Positions 26,754 through 35,530 are shown, counted from the stretch's first letter. The stretch is 64,000 nucleotides of DNA from Streptomyces sp. YS415 (GCF_023544665.1 NZ_JAMJFL010000033.1:1-64000), one strand, 5' to 3'. Numbers and translations are program-made. The notes: generated by a model not told the origin, from the sequence alone.

Positions 26754-27659
26754 TCAGCTCCCGAGCCCCGCGGCGACCGTCCGCAGGGCGTCCAGCACCC
26801 GCTGCACCGCCGGTGCGTCCTGCGCGCCCCTGCGCACCGCGGCCACCACATGCCGGACCGGCCGTTCGGTGGCCGGTTCCCGCATGGCGACGCCGTCCCG
26901 GGGCACCGCGGCCATCCGGGGCACCAGCGCCACCCCCATCCCCGCCTCCACCATTGCGAGGATCGCGGTCCAGCCGGTCGCCGAGTGCCCTTGGTGCGGG
27001 GTGAACCCGGCCGCCTCGCAGACCCCCCGGGTGATGTCCGACCAGGGTCCGCTCCCGCCGAAGATCCACGGCTCGGCGGCGAGGTCGGCCAGCCGCAGGC
27101 GCTCCGCGGCGGCCAGGGGATGGTCCCGGGGCAGGGCCACGTCCAAGGGGTCCGCGAGGAGGGTCACCCGGGTGAACCGGGCATCCGCTGCGCTCGGCGC
27201 CTGTGCCGCGAGCGACAGGGCCAGGTCGACCTCCCCGCTCCCCAGCAGCTCGTACGCCTCCCCCGCCTCGGCCTCCCGGACCTGCACCCGTACACCGGGA
27301 TGCCCGGCCCGCAGCACCCGCACGGCCGGAACGACCAGCGCGGGTACGGCGGTGGAGAAGGCCCCCACCCGGACCTCACCGGCCTCCCCGTGCAGATACG
27401 CCCCCAACTCGGCGTCCGCCCGCTCCAGTTGCTCGAACACGGCCTCGGCGTGCCGCAGCACCAGCCGGGCCGCGTCGGTCAGCCGCACCCCCCGCCCCCG
27501 CGCCTCCAGCAGGGGCACCCCCAACTGGCGGGCCAGATTGGTCAGCTGCTGCGACACGGCCGACGGGGTCATCCGCAGCGCCTCCGCGGTCGCCGTCACC
27601 GTCCCCCGCTCCCGCAGCGTCCGCAGAATCAGCAGCTTCCGGATGTCCCACTCGGCCAT
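26754..27659 (-). CDS. LysR-family transcriptional regulator
   Basis: 301-residue regulator with an N-terminal winged helix (LLILRTLRERGTVTATAEAL, then TPSAVSQQLTNLARQLGVPLLEA) and a periplasmic-binding-like effector domain from about residue 90. Expected to bind DNA as a tetramer. It lies 14 bases after the stop of the EamA exporter gene on the same strand, so the two are probably cotranscribed. The exporter is its most likely target; the ligand is unknown. Confidence 0.92.
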   Translation of the reverse strand: MAEWDIRKLLILRTLRERGTVTATAEALRMTPSAVSQQLTNLARQLGVPLLEARGRGVRLTDAARLVLRHAEAVFEQLERADAELGAYLHGEAGEVRVGAFSTAVPALVVPAVRVLRAGHPGVRVQVREAEAGEAYELLGSGEVDLALSLAAQAPSAADARFTRVTLLADPLDVALPRDHPLAAAERLRLADLAAEPWIFGGSGPWSDITRGVCEAAGFTPHQGHSATGWTAILAMVEAGMGVALVPRMAAVPRDGVAMREPATERPVRHVVAAVRRGAQDAPAVQRVLDALRTVAAGLGS

Positions 27660-27673
27660 GGCCGCAACCTACG

Positions 27674-28594
27674 TCACCGCCGCGCCCCGGCTCCCAGCAC
27701 CACCCCGCCCAGGATCAGCGCCGTGCACAGTACCTGCGCCCAGCCGACGGTCTCCCCCAGCAGCACCCAGGACAGCAGCGCCACGCACACCGGCTGCAGG
27801 TAGTACACGATTCCCGCGCGGGCCGCGCCGATCAGCGCGATCGCCCGGTTCCAGGCGAAGAAGGCCACGGCGGAGGAGGCGACACCGACGTAGACCAGGG
27901 GCAGCACCGTGCCGGCGGTGGGCGTGAAGCCGCCCTGCACCGCGAGGCTGACGCCCTGCGCGGGCAGCAGCAGGGCCGCGCCCACCAGGAACGTGGTGAA
28001 CAGGAAGGCCACGCCGCCCAGTTCGGCGGGCTTGCGGCGCAACAGGGCGCTGTAGCCCGCGAAGCAGCAGGCCGCCCCGATCATCCACAGGTCCCCGACC
28101 GCGAAGTGCCCGCCGCCGCCGACGAGCAGCATGACCCCGGCCCAGGCGACCAGCAGCCCCGCGATCCGCCGCCCGCCCAGCCGCACTCCGCCCAGCCGTT
28201 CGAAGAGGGCCATCAGCACCGGCGACGCCGCCATGATCATGGCCATGGTGGCGGCGGGCGTGGTCGTCCCGGCCTGGTTGACGAGGGTGTTGTAGACGCT
28301 GACGCCGAGCAGCGCGGCGAGCACCACGTACCCGAGGTGCTCGCGGATCAGCGCCCGTTGCCGCCAGGCCCGCCGGGCGCCGAAGGGGGCGACCGCCGCG
28401 AGCGCCACGATCCACCGCCAGAACGCCTGCTGCACCGGCGGCACGCTGTCGTGCAGCGCCCGTGCGGTGACGAAGCTGCCGGACCAGACGAGCGTGGCGA
28501 GGGCGGCCAGCGCGAGGCCGAGGACGGGGGCTGCCGTCCTCGGCCTCGACGCGCGGGAGGTCGTACGGGAGATCCGGTCGGCTGTGACCGCCAC
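27674..28594 (-). CDS. EamA-family (DMT) exporter
   Basis: 306-residue membrane protein with ten predicted helices in two EamA repeats: LALAALATLVWSGSFVTARAL at the start, and ASSAVAFFAWNRAIALIGAARAG in the second half. Drug/metabolite transporters of this group export amino acids or small toxic metabolites. The start is GTG 28594. First gene of a unit with the LysR regulator. A second, different EamA gene follows upstream at 28625 on the same strand, 30 bp away. Confidence 0.9.
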   Translation of the reverse strand: MAVTADRISRTTSRASRPRTAAPVLGLALAALATLVWSGSFVTARALHDSVPPVQQAFWRWIVALAAVAPFGARRAWRQRALIREHLGYVVLAALLGVSVYNTLVNQAGTTTPAATMAMIMAASPVLMALFERLGGVRLGGRRIAGLLVAWAGVMLLVGGGGHFAVGDLWMIGAACCFAGYSALLRRKPAELGGVAFLFTTFLVGAALLLPAQGVSLAVQGGFTPTAGTVLPLVYVGVASSAVAFFAWNRAIALIGAARAGIVYYLQPVCVALLSWVLLGETVGWAQVLCTALILGGVVLGAGARR

Positions 28595-28624
28595 AGAGGT
28601 CCTTTCGTCGGTGATCGCGGAGAT

Positions 28625-29572
28625 CTACCGTCGCAGCGCCGGACCTGTCACGTCCATCGAATCTTTTCGACCGTTCCTTTCAGCAGAACTGAACGTTCGC
28701 ACGGCCCCGCCGCCTCCGCCCGGCAGCAGTTGCCCGGCGACCGTCGCGCCGAGCGCCAGCGCCATGCCCACCAGTTGCACCGGCGTCAGCGACTCCCCCA
28801 GCGCCGCCCAGCCGACGACCGCCGCCGTGAGCGGGGAGAGCGGGATCAGGAAGGTGACCTGGGTCGCGGTGAGGCGGCCGATGCCCCGGAACCAGAGCCA
28901 GTACGCGACCGCCGTACCGGCCAGGGCGAGGTAGAGGTAGCCGACGGCCGCCCGTGCACCCAGGGCGGGCGGCGCCCCCTCGGCCAGGAACGCGACCGGG
29001 GCGATCAGGAGCCCCCCGACGGTCAGTTGCCAGCCGGCCAGCGCGGACGGGCCCGCACCCTCGGGGCGGCCCCACTTCTTCGCCAGCACGGTGCCGGTGG
29101 ACATCGACGCGGTGGAGGCGAGGGCGGCGAGCACCCCGAGGGCGTCCAGCGCGCCGACCGCCTTCAGGACGACCAGACCGACACCGAACGCCGCGACCGC
29201 TCCCGTCACCAGCGCGCGTGCCGTCGGCCGCTGACTCAGCAGCAGCGCCGAGAGGCCCACCACGAACAGCGGCCCGACCGAGCCGACCACCGCCGCGAGG
29301 CCACCGGGCAGGCGGTACGCCGCCAGGAACAGCAGCGGGAAGAAGGCGCCGATGTTGAGCGCGCCGAGCGCCCCCGCCCGCCACCACCAGGCGCCGCGCG
29401 GCAGCACCCGGGCGAACGCGAGGAGCAGCAGACCGGCGGGCAGGGCCCGCATCAGGCCGGTGAACAGGGGGCGGTCCGGCGGGAGGAACTCGGTGGTGAC
29501 GTAGTACGTCGTGCCCCAGGAGACCGGCGCGAGAGCGGTGAGGGCGGTGATCGCGACGCGGCCGGCAGCCAT
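28625..29572 (-). CDS. EamA-family (DMT) exporter, MarR-controlled
   Basis: 315-residue ten-helix transporter of the DMT superfamily (TALAPVSWGTTYYVTTEFLP, PLFVVGLSALLLSQRP, YLALAGTAVAYWLWFRG). The opening resembles the RhaT/YedA-type subgroup. ATG 29572 is set by GAAGGG eight bases upstream. It is divergent from a MarR gene and its start lies only 31 bp from a perfect operator-like palindrome, so repression by that MarR protein is likely. Confidence 0.9.
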   Translation of the reverse strand: MAAGRVAITALTALAPVSWGTTYYVTTEFLPPDRPLFTGLMRALPAGLLLLAFARVLPRGAWWWRAGALGALNIGAFFPLLFLAAYRLPGGLAAVVGSVGPLFVVGLSALLLSQRPTARALVTGAVAAFGVGLVVLKAVGALDALGVLAALASTASMSTGTVLAKKWGRPEGAGPSALAGWQLTVGGLLIAPVAFLAEGAPPALGARAAVGYLYLALAGTAVAYWLWFRGIGRLTATQVTFLIPLSPLTAAVVGWAALGESLTPVQLVGMALALGATVAGQLLPGGGGGAVRTFSSAERNGRKDSMDVTGPALRR

Positions 29573-29602
29573 GGGACGCACCCTTCGAGGAAGTAGGTCG
29601 AT

Positions 29603-29632
29603 GGAAAGTAGCTTACTCTTAAGCTACTTTCC
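29603..29632. promoter_or_regulatory. Perfect 13-bp palindrome, MarR operator candidate
   Basis: GGAAAGTAGCTTA, four bases (ctct), then its exact reverse complement. It is AT-rich against a very GC-rich background and lies between divergent exporter and MarR starts. Size and placement fit a dimeric MarR operator that controls both genes. Confidence 0.85.
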
Positions 29633-29682
29633 GTCAAGCCACTTTCTTGCGGCCGACCCTGCGCGGCCGGGATACTCCCCGC

Positions 29683-30201
29683 ATGAACGCACGCCCGGAA
29701 CAGCGCAAGGACGCCGTCGACGCGATCATCGGCCAGTGGGCGGCCGTGCGGCCCGACCTCGACACCGCCGCGATGGAGGTCTTCGGGCGCATCTCCCGGC
29801 TGGCCCGCACGATGGGCGACCGGATGGAGAAGGCCTACGCCCGCTTCGGGATCTCCCGGGGCGAGTTCGACGTCCTGGCGACCCTGCGGCGCTCCGGCGA
29901 GCCGTACACCCTCTCGCCGCGTCAGCTCTCGGCGACGCTGATGCTGACCACCGGGGGGATGACCGGCCGGCTGGACAAGCTGGAACGGGCGGGACTGCTC
30001 CGGCGCTCCCCCGACCCGCACGACCGCCGGGGGCTCCAGGTGACGCTGACCGAGGAGGGGCTGAGCCTGGTCGACCGGGCGGTCGGCGCGGGGCTCGCCC
30101 TCCAGACGGAGGCGCTCTCCACCCTGAACGCCGAACAGGCCGGCCAACTGGCCGACCTGTTGCGGGAGTTGCTGGACGGAACGCGGGAGTCCGACCGCTA
30201 G
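29683..30201 (+). CDS. MarR-family transcriptional regulator
   Basis: 172-residue winged-helix regulator. The DNA-binding core is YTLSPRQLSATLMLTTGGMTGRLDKLERAGLL followed by the wing RRSPDPHDRRGLQVTLTEEG (about residues 75-120). ATG 29683 is the start nearest the conserved N-terminus; upstream in-frame codons run into the operator. Probably represses itself and the divergent exporter until a small-molecule ligand binds. Confidence 0.92.
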   Translation: MNARPEQRKDAVDAIIGQWAAVRPDLDTAAMEVFGRISRLARTMGDRMEKAYARFGISRGEFDVLATLRRSGEPYTLSPRQLSATLMLTTGGMTGRLDKLERAGLLRRSPDPHDRRGLQVTLTEEGLSLVDRAVGAGLALQTEALSTLNAEQAGQLADLLRELLDGTRESDR

Positions 30202-30218
30202 GTCCTGTCGTCAGGACC
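30201..30218. terminator. Small hairpin between MarR and monooxygenase genes
   Basis: A 7-bp stem ggtcctg/caggacc with a 4-nt loop overlaps the MarR stop. Convergent genes end within 50 bp, so a shared weak terminator is plausible. Confidence 0.5.
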
Positions 30219-30249
30219 CGGCGGGGGCCCGGACCCGCAGGACCGGTGC

Positions 30250-31719
30250 TCAGCGCGCGAGGGCGATGCGCTCGCCCACGTGCTGCTCCACCGCCGCCTC
30301 GATCTCCGCCGGGTCCGCGGCGTCCGCCGCCCAGGCCACGTATCCGTCGGGCCGCACCAGCACGCTCGTCCGGCTGCCGCTGCCGCGCCCGGTGCGGCGC
30401 TCCACCGTGAGCCAGTCCTCCAGGCCCGTCTTGTCCTGGAACTTCTCCGGGGTGACCAGGACGAACCGGACGCCGCGCAGGGCCTCGTAGAGGCGGCCGC
30501 TCTCCAGGGCGAGGTCGGGGACGCGGGCGCCGGTGAGGCGGTGGGCGCCGTGGGGGGCGTCGTACTTGACGCCGATGCCGGTGATCTGGAGGGCCAGCTT
30601 GCGGCGGGCCGGGGTCATGACGTTGAGGGCGGAGGCGACCACCGCCCGCAGGCCCAGCGTCCAGGCGTGCTTGGCCATCGCGAGGCGGACGATGGCGCCG
30701 CTGCTGCGCATGGCCTCCGTGCCGACGGGGTGGCGCTCGGCCTGGTAGGTGTCCAGCAACGCCTCGTCCGCGCGGCCCTGGAGCACGGCCGCGAGCTTCC
30801 AGCTGAGGTTGGCCGCGTCCTGCATGCCGATGTTCATGCCCTGGCCGCCGGCCGGGGTGTGCACATGCGCGGCGTCCCCGGCGAGGAAGGCCCGGCCCAC
30901 CCGGTAGGCGGGCGCCTGGCGTTCGTCGCTGTGGAAGCGGGACAGCCACTTGGCGTCGTGCATCCCGAAGTCACGGCCCGCGGCGAGCCGGACGGTCTCC
31001 TTGACCTCCTCCAGGTGGAGCGGCTCGCTCTCGGCGGTGTCCCGGCGCCGGTTCCAGGCGACGACCCGGTAGTAGCCGTCGCCGAAGGACGCGAAGAACA
31101 CGAAGGCGTCCCCGTTGGAGTGCACGGAGAGCAGGTTCTCGGGCTCCTCGGCGAGCCGGACGTCGGCGAGCAGGACGGAGCGGATCACGGAGCGCCCCGG
31201 GAAGGGCAGGCCGATCGCGCCGCGCACGGTGCTGTGCATGCCGTCGGCGCCGACGACGTACGCCGCCCGCAGCTCCTCGCTCTCCCGGTCGGGGCCGCGC
31301 ACCTCGACCGTGACCCCGTCGTCGTCCTGGCGGACCCCGGTCACCTCGGTCTCGAACCGGAACCGGACCCCGGCCTCGAAGGCGCGCCGCTCCAGGATCC
31401 GCTCCATCTCGTACTGCGGGAGGAGGGTGATGTGGTTGAAGCGGGAGGGAAGGGTGTCGAACTCGACGGTGAGCCGGGTGAAGAGGTTCATCCGGTCCAG
31501 GTGGCGGCCGAGGGACTCCACCTCGTCGGAGAGGGCGCGGGCGTCGAGCAGTTCGAGGGTGCGGGCGTGCACGACGATCGCTCGCGAGAGGTTGCTGATC
31601 TTGTGGGGGCGCTTCTCGACGAGGGTCACGGGGACACCGGCGGCGGCGAGGTCACCGGCCATCAGGAGACCGGTGGGGCCGCAGCCGACGACGATCACGG
31701 AGTGGGGGGTGTCGTTCAT
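30250..31719 (-). CDS. FAD-dependent aromatic monooxygenase (group A)
   Basis: 489-residue flavoprotein of the p-hydroxybenzoate hydroxylase/RdmE type. Seen: N-terminal dinucleotide fold VVGCGPTGLLMAGDLAAAG, the DG motif region YVVGADGMHSTVR, and the second FAD motif FLAGDAAHVHTPAGGQGMN. The C-terminal thioredoxin-like region is short. It hydroxylates an aromatic substrate with NAD(P)H and oxygen; similar enzymes act in polyketide tailoring or inactivate antibiotics. ATG 31719 follows AGGAGG. Divergent from a TetR gene with a striking operator array between them, so it is probably an inducible detoxification enzyme. Confidence 0.9.
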   Translation of the reverse strand: MNDTPHSVIVVGCGPTGLLMAGDLAAAGVPVTLVEKRPHKISNLSRAIVVHARTLELLDARALSDEVESLGRHLDRMNLFTRLTVEFDTLPSRFNHITLLPQYEMERILERRAFEAGVRFRFETEVTGVRQDDDGVTVEVRGPDRESEELRAAYVVGADGMHSTVRGAIGLPFPGRSVIRSVLLADVRLAEEPENLLSVHSNGDAFVFFASFGDGYYRVVAWNRRRDTAESEPLHLEEVKETVRLAAGRDFGMHDAKWLSRFHSDERQAPAYRVGRAFLAGDAAHVHTPAGGQGMNIGMQDAANLSWKLAAVLQGRADEALLDTYQAERHPVGTEAMRSSGAIVRLAMAKHAWTLGLRAVVASALNVMTPARRKLALQITGIGVKYDAPHGAHRLTGARVPDLALESGRLYEALRGVRFVLVTPEKFQDKTGLEDWLTVERRTGRGSGSRTSVLVRPDGYVAWAADAADPAEIEAAVEQHVGERIALAR

Positions 31720-31731
31720 GGTGGCCTCCTG

Positions 31732-31850
31732 TTGCCAACGCCTACCAGTTTGCCAACGCTTGTTTGCCAACGCTCGTTGACGACGGTACGACCCTTTTCG
31801 TCTGGAGTCAACACTTGTTGGCCCACGCGTGTTGGCCTACGCTTGTTGGC
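31732..31850. promoter_or_regulatory. Arrayed operator: three GCCAAC and three GTTGGC half-sites
   Basis: TTGCCAACGC occurs three times (31732, 31750, 31764). The opposite orientation GTTGGC occurs at 31817, 31831 and 31845. Spacing is 18 and 14 on the left, and 14 and 14 on the right. The left array lies just upstream of the monooxygenase start; the right one ends at the base before the TetR ATG. It looks like multiple TetR dimer sites covering two divergent promoters. Confidence 0.8.
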
Positions 31851-32450
31851 ATGACCGGAAATGAACGCAGTACCGTGACCGATTCCGGGAATGGCACCCG
31901 CCGCCGCTCGGAAACCACCCGCATCGCGATCCTCGCGGCAGCGCGCGAACGATTCGCAGCTGACGGGTACGAACGGGCCACCATCCGCGCCATCGCCAAG
32001 GACGCCAACATCGATCCGTCGATGGTGATGCGCTATTACGGCAACAAAGAGGGGTTGTTCGCGGCGGCCGTTTCGGTCGACCTGAAATTGCCGGATCTGA
32101 GCAGGCTGCCGCGTGCGGAGGTCGGCGAGGCGATGGTGCTGCACTTCCTGCACCTGTGGGAGGAGAACGAGGTGCTGACGGCCCTGCTCCGGGTCGGTGT
32201 CACCAACCAGGCCGGGGCCGAGCGGATGCAGGACATCTTCGGCGAGCAGCTGCTGCCGCTGGCCCGGCAGGTGTGCCCGGACCCCGAGCAGTACCCGACC
32301 CGGGCCGCGCTCGCCGCGACGCAGCTGCTCGGTCTCGCGCTGACCCGTTATGTGCTGCGGCTGCCACCGGCCGTGGCGCTGAGTCCCGAGGAGGTCGTGG
32401 CATGGCTGGCACCGACGGTGCAGCGGTACCTGACGGCTCCGAACCCGTGA
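31851..32450 (+). CDS. TetR-family transcriptional regulator
   Basis: 199-residue TetR protein: helix-turn-helix RIAILAAARERFAADGYERATIRAIAKDA, then IDPSMVMRYYGNKEGLF, with a C-terminal ligand domain ending AWLAPTVQRYL. ATG 31851 directly abuts the last operator half-site, so there is no ribosome binding site and the mRNA may be leaderless. Likely represses itself and the divergent monooxygenase. A low-complexity reading frame overlaps its stop (GTGA). Confidence 0.92.
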   Translation: MTGNERSTVTDSGNGTRRRSETTRIAILAAARERFAADGYERATIRAIAKDANIDPSMVMRYYGNKEGLFAAAVSVDLKLPDLSRLPRAEVGEAMVLHFLHLWEENEVLTALLRVGVTNQAGAERMQDIFGEQLLPLARQVCPDPEQYPTRAALAATQLLGLALTRYVLRLPPAVALSPEEVVAWLAPTVQRYLTAPNP

Positions 32451-33100
32451 GCGACCGGGAGCCGACGGGGGCGCCCGCGCGGGAAGCGGAACCCGACGCG
32501 GGGCCGCAGGAGGAGCCGGCAACAGGGCCGGAAACGGGCCCGGCAGGGTCGGAAGAGCGACCGGAAGGCGGCCCGGCAGGCGTCCCGGCAGGCGTCCCAC
32601 AAGGACGCCCGGATGGGGGCCCGGATGGGGGCCCGGATGGGGGCCCGGATGGGGGCCCGGATGGGGGCCCGGAAGAAGGTTCGACAGGGGTGCCGGAAGG
32701 GAGCTCGGAGCGGGATCTGGAAGACGGCCCGGGTGGCCGCCCAAACGCAGGGCCGGAGAGGAGCGCGGCAGCGGGCCGCGACGAAGCGGGGCCGGAAGCA
32801 GGACCGGACGAGGCCCCAGAAGGAAGCCCGACCGGGGTCCCGCAAGGGGACCAGGCACGAGACCCGCAAGGGAACCCGGAGCGGGAGACGGGAGGGAGCC
32901 CGGAGCGGGACCCGCAAAGGAACCCCGAGCGGGAGGCGGAGAGGGACCCCGAGCGGGACGTTGGGGAAGGGGTCGGGGTGCAGAAGGCGCCGCCCGCTGC
33001 GTACGGCGGTCTGCGCGTACTCGCCGTGCGGGCGGCGCCCTTCAGGAGATCGGGAGAGGTCAGGCCTTCGCCGGGGCCTTCACCTTCGGCTTGGTCCTGA
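32447..33100 (+). CDS. Low-complexity Pro/Gly/Glu-rich open frame (doubtful)
   Basis: 217-residue open frame whose GTG overlaps the TetR stop as GTGA. It is strongly acidic and disordered (many PEG, PER and GGPD units), with no domain I recognise, no cysteine and no membrane helix. Against being a gene: third-position GC is visibly lower than in neighbours (many GAA, GCA, GAT), several other frames are open too, and the 3' end overlaps the convergent gene at 33060. In favour: coupling to TetR and no in-frame stop over 650 bases. If it is not coding, this 609-bp stretch holds only repeats. Confidence 0.3.
   Translation: MSDREPTGAPAREAEPDAGPQEEPATGPETGPAGSEERPEGGPAGVPAGVPQGRPDGGPDGGPDGGPDGGPDGGPEEGSTGVPEGSSERDLEDGPGGRPNAGPERSAAAGRDEAGPEAGPDEAPEGSPTGVPQGDQARDPQGNPERETGGSPERDPQRNPEREAERDPERDVGEGVGVQKAPPAAYGGLRVLAVRAAPFRRSGEVRPSPGPSPSAWS
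32611..32670 (+). repeat. Five perfect 12-bp tandem repeats
   Basis: The unit GGATGGGGGCCC is repeated five times without change. It encodes PDGG units in the doubtful frame at 32447. The flanking sequence to about 32960 contains weaker, related repeats such as gcgggaccc and gagcgggac. Confidence 0.9.
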
Positions 33101-33332
33101 CGCGGTGGGCCTCCGCCGAGCGGTCCAGGACCATGACGAGGCCCGTGATCACCGCGAACAGGGCGATCGGGGCCACGACGAACAGACCCAGCGTCTCCAT
33201 GACGCTGAGGCCCGAGCCGGGGTCGTCGCCGTCGTCGCGGGTCAGCGCGAGCGCGGGGGACGACATGAGCAGCATCATCAGCGTCGTACCGGCGGCCAGG
33301 GCGCCGGCGCGCAGGGCGTTCTTCTTGTCCAC
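33060..33332 (-). CDS. Small membrane protein with signal peptide
   Basis: About 90 residues from the GTG at 33332. It has an N-terminal signal-like helix (NALRAGALAAGTTLMMLLMSSPALAL), a short acidic loop (TRDDGDDPGSG), one membrane helix (METLGLFVVAPIALFAVITGLVMVL), and a basic tail rich in Lys/Pro/Ala. The pattern is conserved among Streptomyces small membrane proteins, but no function is known. It is convergent with the TetR side and lies beside malQ. Confidence 0.7.
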   Translation of the reverse strand: MDKKNALRAGALAAGTTLMMLLMSSPALALTRDDGDDPGSGLSVMETLGLFVVAPIALFAVITGLVMVLDRSAEAHRVRTKPKVKAPAKA

Positions 33333-33433
33333 GGTGCCAAAAGTATCGAACCGCGGACGGGGCCGCTCGCCCGGGGGTGCATAAGAGGCGCCCCCGCCCG
33401 TGAGCCGCCCCTTCCTCCCCCGAACCACCCGCC

Positions 33434-35530
33434 TCACCCCGACCTCATCACCTCCACCAGCGCGTGCAGCCTGGGTGACGCCGCCAGCTCCTCCAGGGTC
33501 ACCGGCCTGCCCTCGGCGTCGGCGATCGGCAGCCGCCAGTTCGGGTACTGGTCCCAGGTGCCGGGCAGGTTCTGGGGCCGGCGGTCACCGACGGCGTCGG
33601 GGAGCCAGAGGCCGACCATGCGGGCCGGGGTGCGCAGCAGGAACCGGTGGACGGCCTGGATCTCGGCCTCCTCCTGCGACGTACCGTGTCCGCCGCCCGT
33701 GCCGCGCAGCAGACCGAGCCGGGCGAGCAGGCCCAGCCACTCGCCGGTGTCCGCCGCCGCCTCCGCGCGTTCCTCCTCCAGCGAGCGGGTCAGCAGACCC
33801 AGCCGGTACCGGAGTTCGACATGGTCGCCGGTGAGACGGGCGGCCGTGGAGGGCAGATCGTGGGTGGTGGCCGTGGCCAGGCAGTCGGAGCGCCACTGGT
33901 CGGGCGGCAGCGGACGGCCGTCGCCCGCCCAGTCCCGCTCGAACCACAGCACCGACGTGCCGAGCACTCCGCGCGCCCGCAGCGCCTCCCGCACCCCGGG
34001 CTCCACCGTACCCAGGTCCTCCCCGATCACCAGCGCCCCGGCGCGGGAGGCCTCCAGGACGAGGACGGCGAGCATGGCCTCGGCGTCGTAGCGGACATAG
34101 GTGCCGTCCGTGGGCGGGTGCCCCTGGGGGACCCACCAGAGCCGGAACAGGCCCATGACGTGGTCGATGCGCAGCGCGCCGGCGTACCGGAAGAGGGCCC
34201 GCAGCAGCCGGCGGTACGGCGTGTAGCCGGACTCGGCGAGACGGTCGGGGCGCCAGGGCGGCAGGCCCCAGTCCTGGCCGCGGGCGTTGAACGCGTCCGG
34301 GGGCGCGCCGACCGACATCCCGGCGGCGAAGTAATCCTGCTGCGCCCAGGAGTCGGCGCCGTCGGGATGCACGCCGACCGCGAGGTCGTGCACGATGCCG
34401 ATCGGCATCCCGGCCTCGCGGGCGGTGCGCTGGGCGGCGGTGAGCTGGGCGTCGGTCAGCCAGGCGAGCAGCGAGTGGAAGTCGACGCGGTCCGCCAACT
34501 CGTTCCGGGCGCGGGCGGTTTCGGCGGACCGGGGATCGCGCAGCCCGGCCGGCCAGCGCCGCCAGTCGGAGCCGTGCACCTCGGCGAGCGCGCACCAGGT
34601 GGCGTGGTCCTCCAGCGCCTGCCCCTCCTCGGCGAGGAAGTCGGCGTAGGCGGCGCGCCGGCCGGGCCCGAGCGGCACCTCGCGGACCAGCTCCAGCGCC
34701 TCCCGCTTGAGCTCCCACACCGCGTCCCGGTCGATCAGGGCGCCCTTCTCCAGTACCGACTCGCGCAGCCGGTCAGCCCGTTCGAGCAGCGCCCGTACCC
34801 GCTCGCGGTCCTCGACCCGGCCGTACTCCGGGATGTCCTCGACGCGCAGGTGCACCGGGTCGGGGAAGCGGCGGGAGGAGGGGCGGTAGGGGGAGGGGTC
34901 GGTGGGTGCTCCGGGCACGGCCGCGTGCAGCGGGTTGACCTGGACGAAGCCGCTGCCGAGCGTCCGCCCGGCCCAGCCGGCGAGTTCGGCGAGGTCACCG
35001 AGGTCGCCCATGCCCCAGGAGTGTTGGGAGAGCAGGGAGTAGAGCTGGACGAGGAGGCCGTGGGTGCGTCCGGCGGTGCCGGGCAGCCGGGCCGGGGCGA
35101 CGACCAGATGGGCGGTGGCGGTGCGGCCGTCGGGGGCCGTCGCGGTCAGCCGGTGGACGCCGGGCAGGAGCCGGTCGGTGGCGGCGCGGGTCTCGCCCTG
35201 CTCGGTCTCCACGCGCAGCCGGGTGCCGGGCGGGAGTGAGGTGAGGGCGGCGGGCGGGTCGGCGTCGGCCCACTGCACGACCGTCGGGGGCAGCAGCCGT
35301 TCACGCAGGGCGCGTTCGCGTGCGGTGAGGGCCTGCCGTACCGCCGCGGGGGTGCTCACGTCGACGTCGAGCGCGGTCAGCGCGAGCGTGAGCGCGGTCG
35401 CCGAGGCCCGGACCGTGCGGTCCGGGGAGGGCTGGTAGGAGGTGGCGACGCCGAGCAGTCCGGCGAGCCGGGACAGGTCCTGCGAGGGCGCGTCCTCGGA
35501 GGGGGTTTCGGCCGACCGCTGCTCTGCCAT
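33434..35530 (-). CDS. malQ: 4-alpha-glucanotransferase (GH77)
   Basis: 698-residue amylomaltase that transfers alpha-1,4-glucan segments between maltodextrins in maltose/glycogen metabolism. GH77 signatures: the substrate loop HSWGMGDLGDL, the nucleophile aspartate in ALRIDHVMGLFRLWWVP (near residue 453), the acid/base glutamate in VIGEDLGTV (near residue 502), and TTHDLPSTAARLTG. The N-terminal extension of about 150 residues is typical of actinobacterial forms. Its ATG is directly adjacent to the TGA of the small repeat protein upstream, so the two are translationally coupled. Confidence 0.95.
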   Translation of the reverse strand: MAEQRSAETPSEDAPSQDLSRLAGLLGVATSYQPSPDRTVRASATALTLALTALDVDVSTPAAVRQALTARERALRERLLPPTVVQWADADPPAALTSLPPGTRLRVETEQGETRAATDRLLPGVHRLTATAPDGRTATAHLVVAPARLPGTAGRTHGLLVQLYSLLSQHSWGMGDLGDLAELAGWAGRTLGSGFVQVNPLHAAVPGAPTDPSPYRPSSRRFPDPVHLRVEDIPEYGRVEDRERVRALLERADRLRESVLEKGALIDRDAVWELKREALELVREVPLGPGRRAAYADFLAEEGQALEDHATWCALAEVHGSDWRRWPAGLRDPRSAETARARNELADRVDFHSLLAWLTDAQLTAAQRTAREAGMPIGIVHDLAVGVHPDGADSWAQQDYFAAGMSVGAPPDAFNARGQDWGLPPWRPDRLAESGYTPYRRLLRALFRYAGALRIDHVMGLFRLWWVPQGHPPTDGTYVRYDAEAMLAVLVLEASRAGALVIGEDLGTVEPGVREALRARGVLGTSVLWFERDWAGDGRPLPPDQWRSDCLATATTHDLPSTAARLTGDHVELRYRLGLLTRSLEEERAEAAADTGEWLGLLARLGLLRGTGGGHGTSQEEAEIQAVHRFLLRTPARMVGLWLPDAVGDRRPQNLPGTWDQYPNWRLPIADAEGRPVTLEELAASPRLHALVEVMRSG

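Noticed and set aside
32611..32670. CRISPR-like array
   Set aside because: Repeats are contiguous 12-mers without spacers and no cas genes are present.
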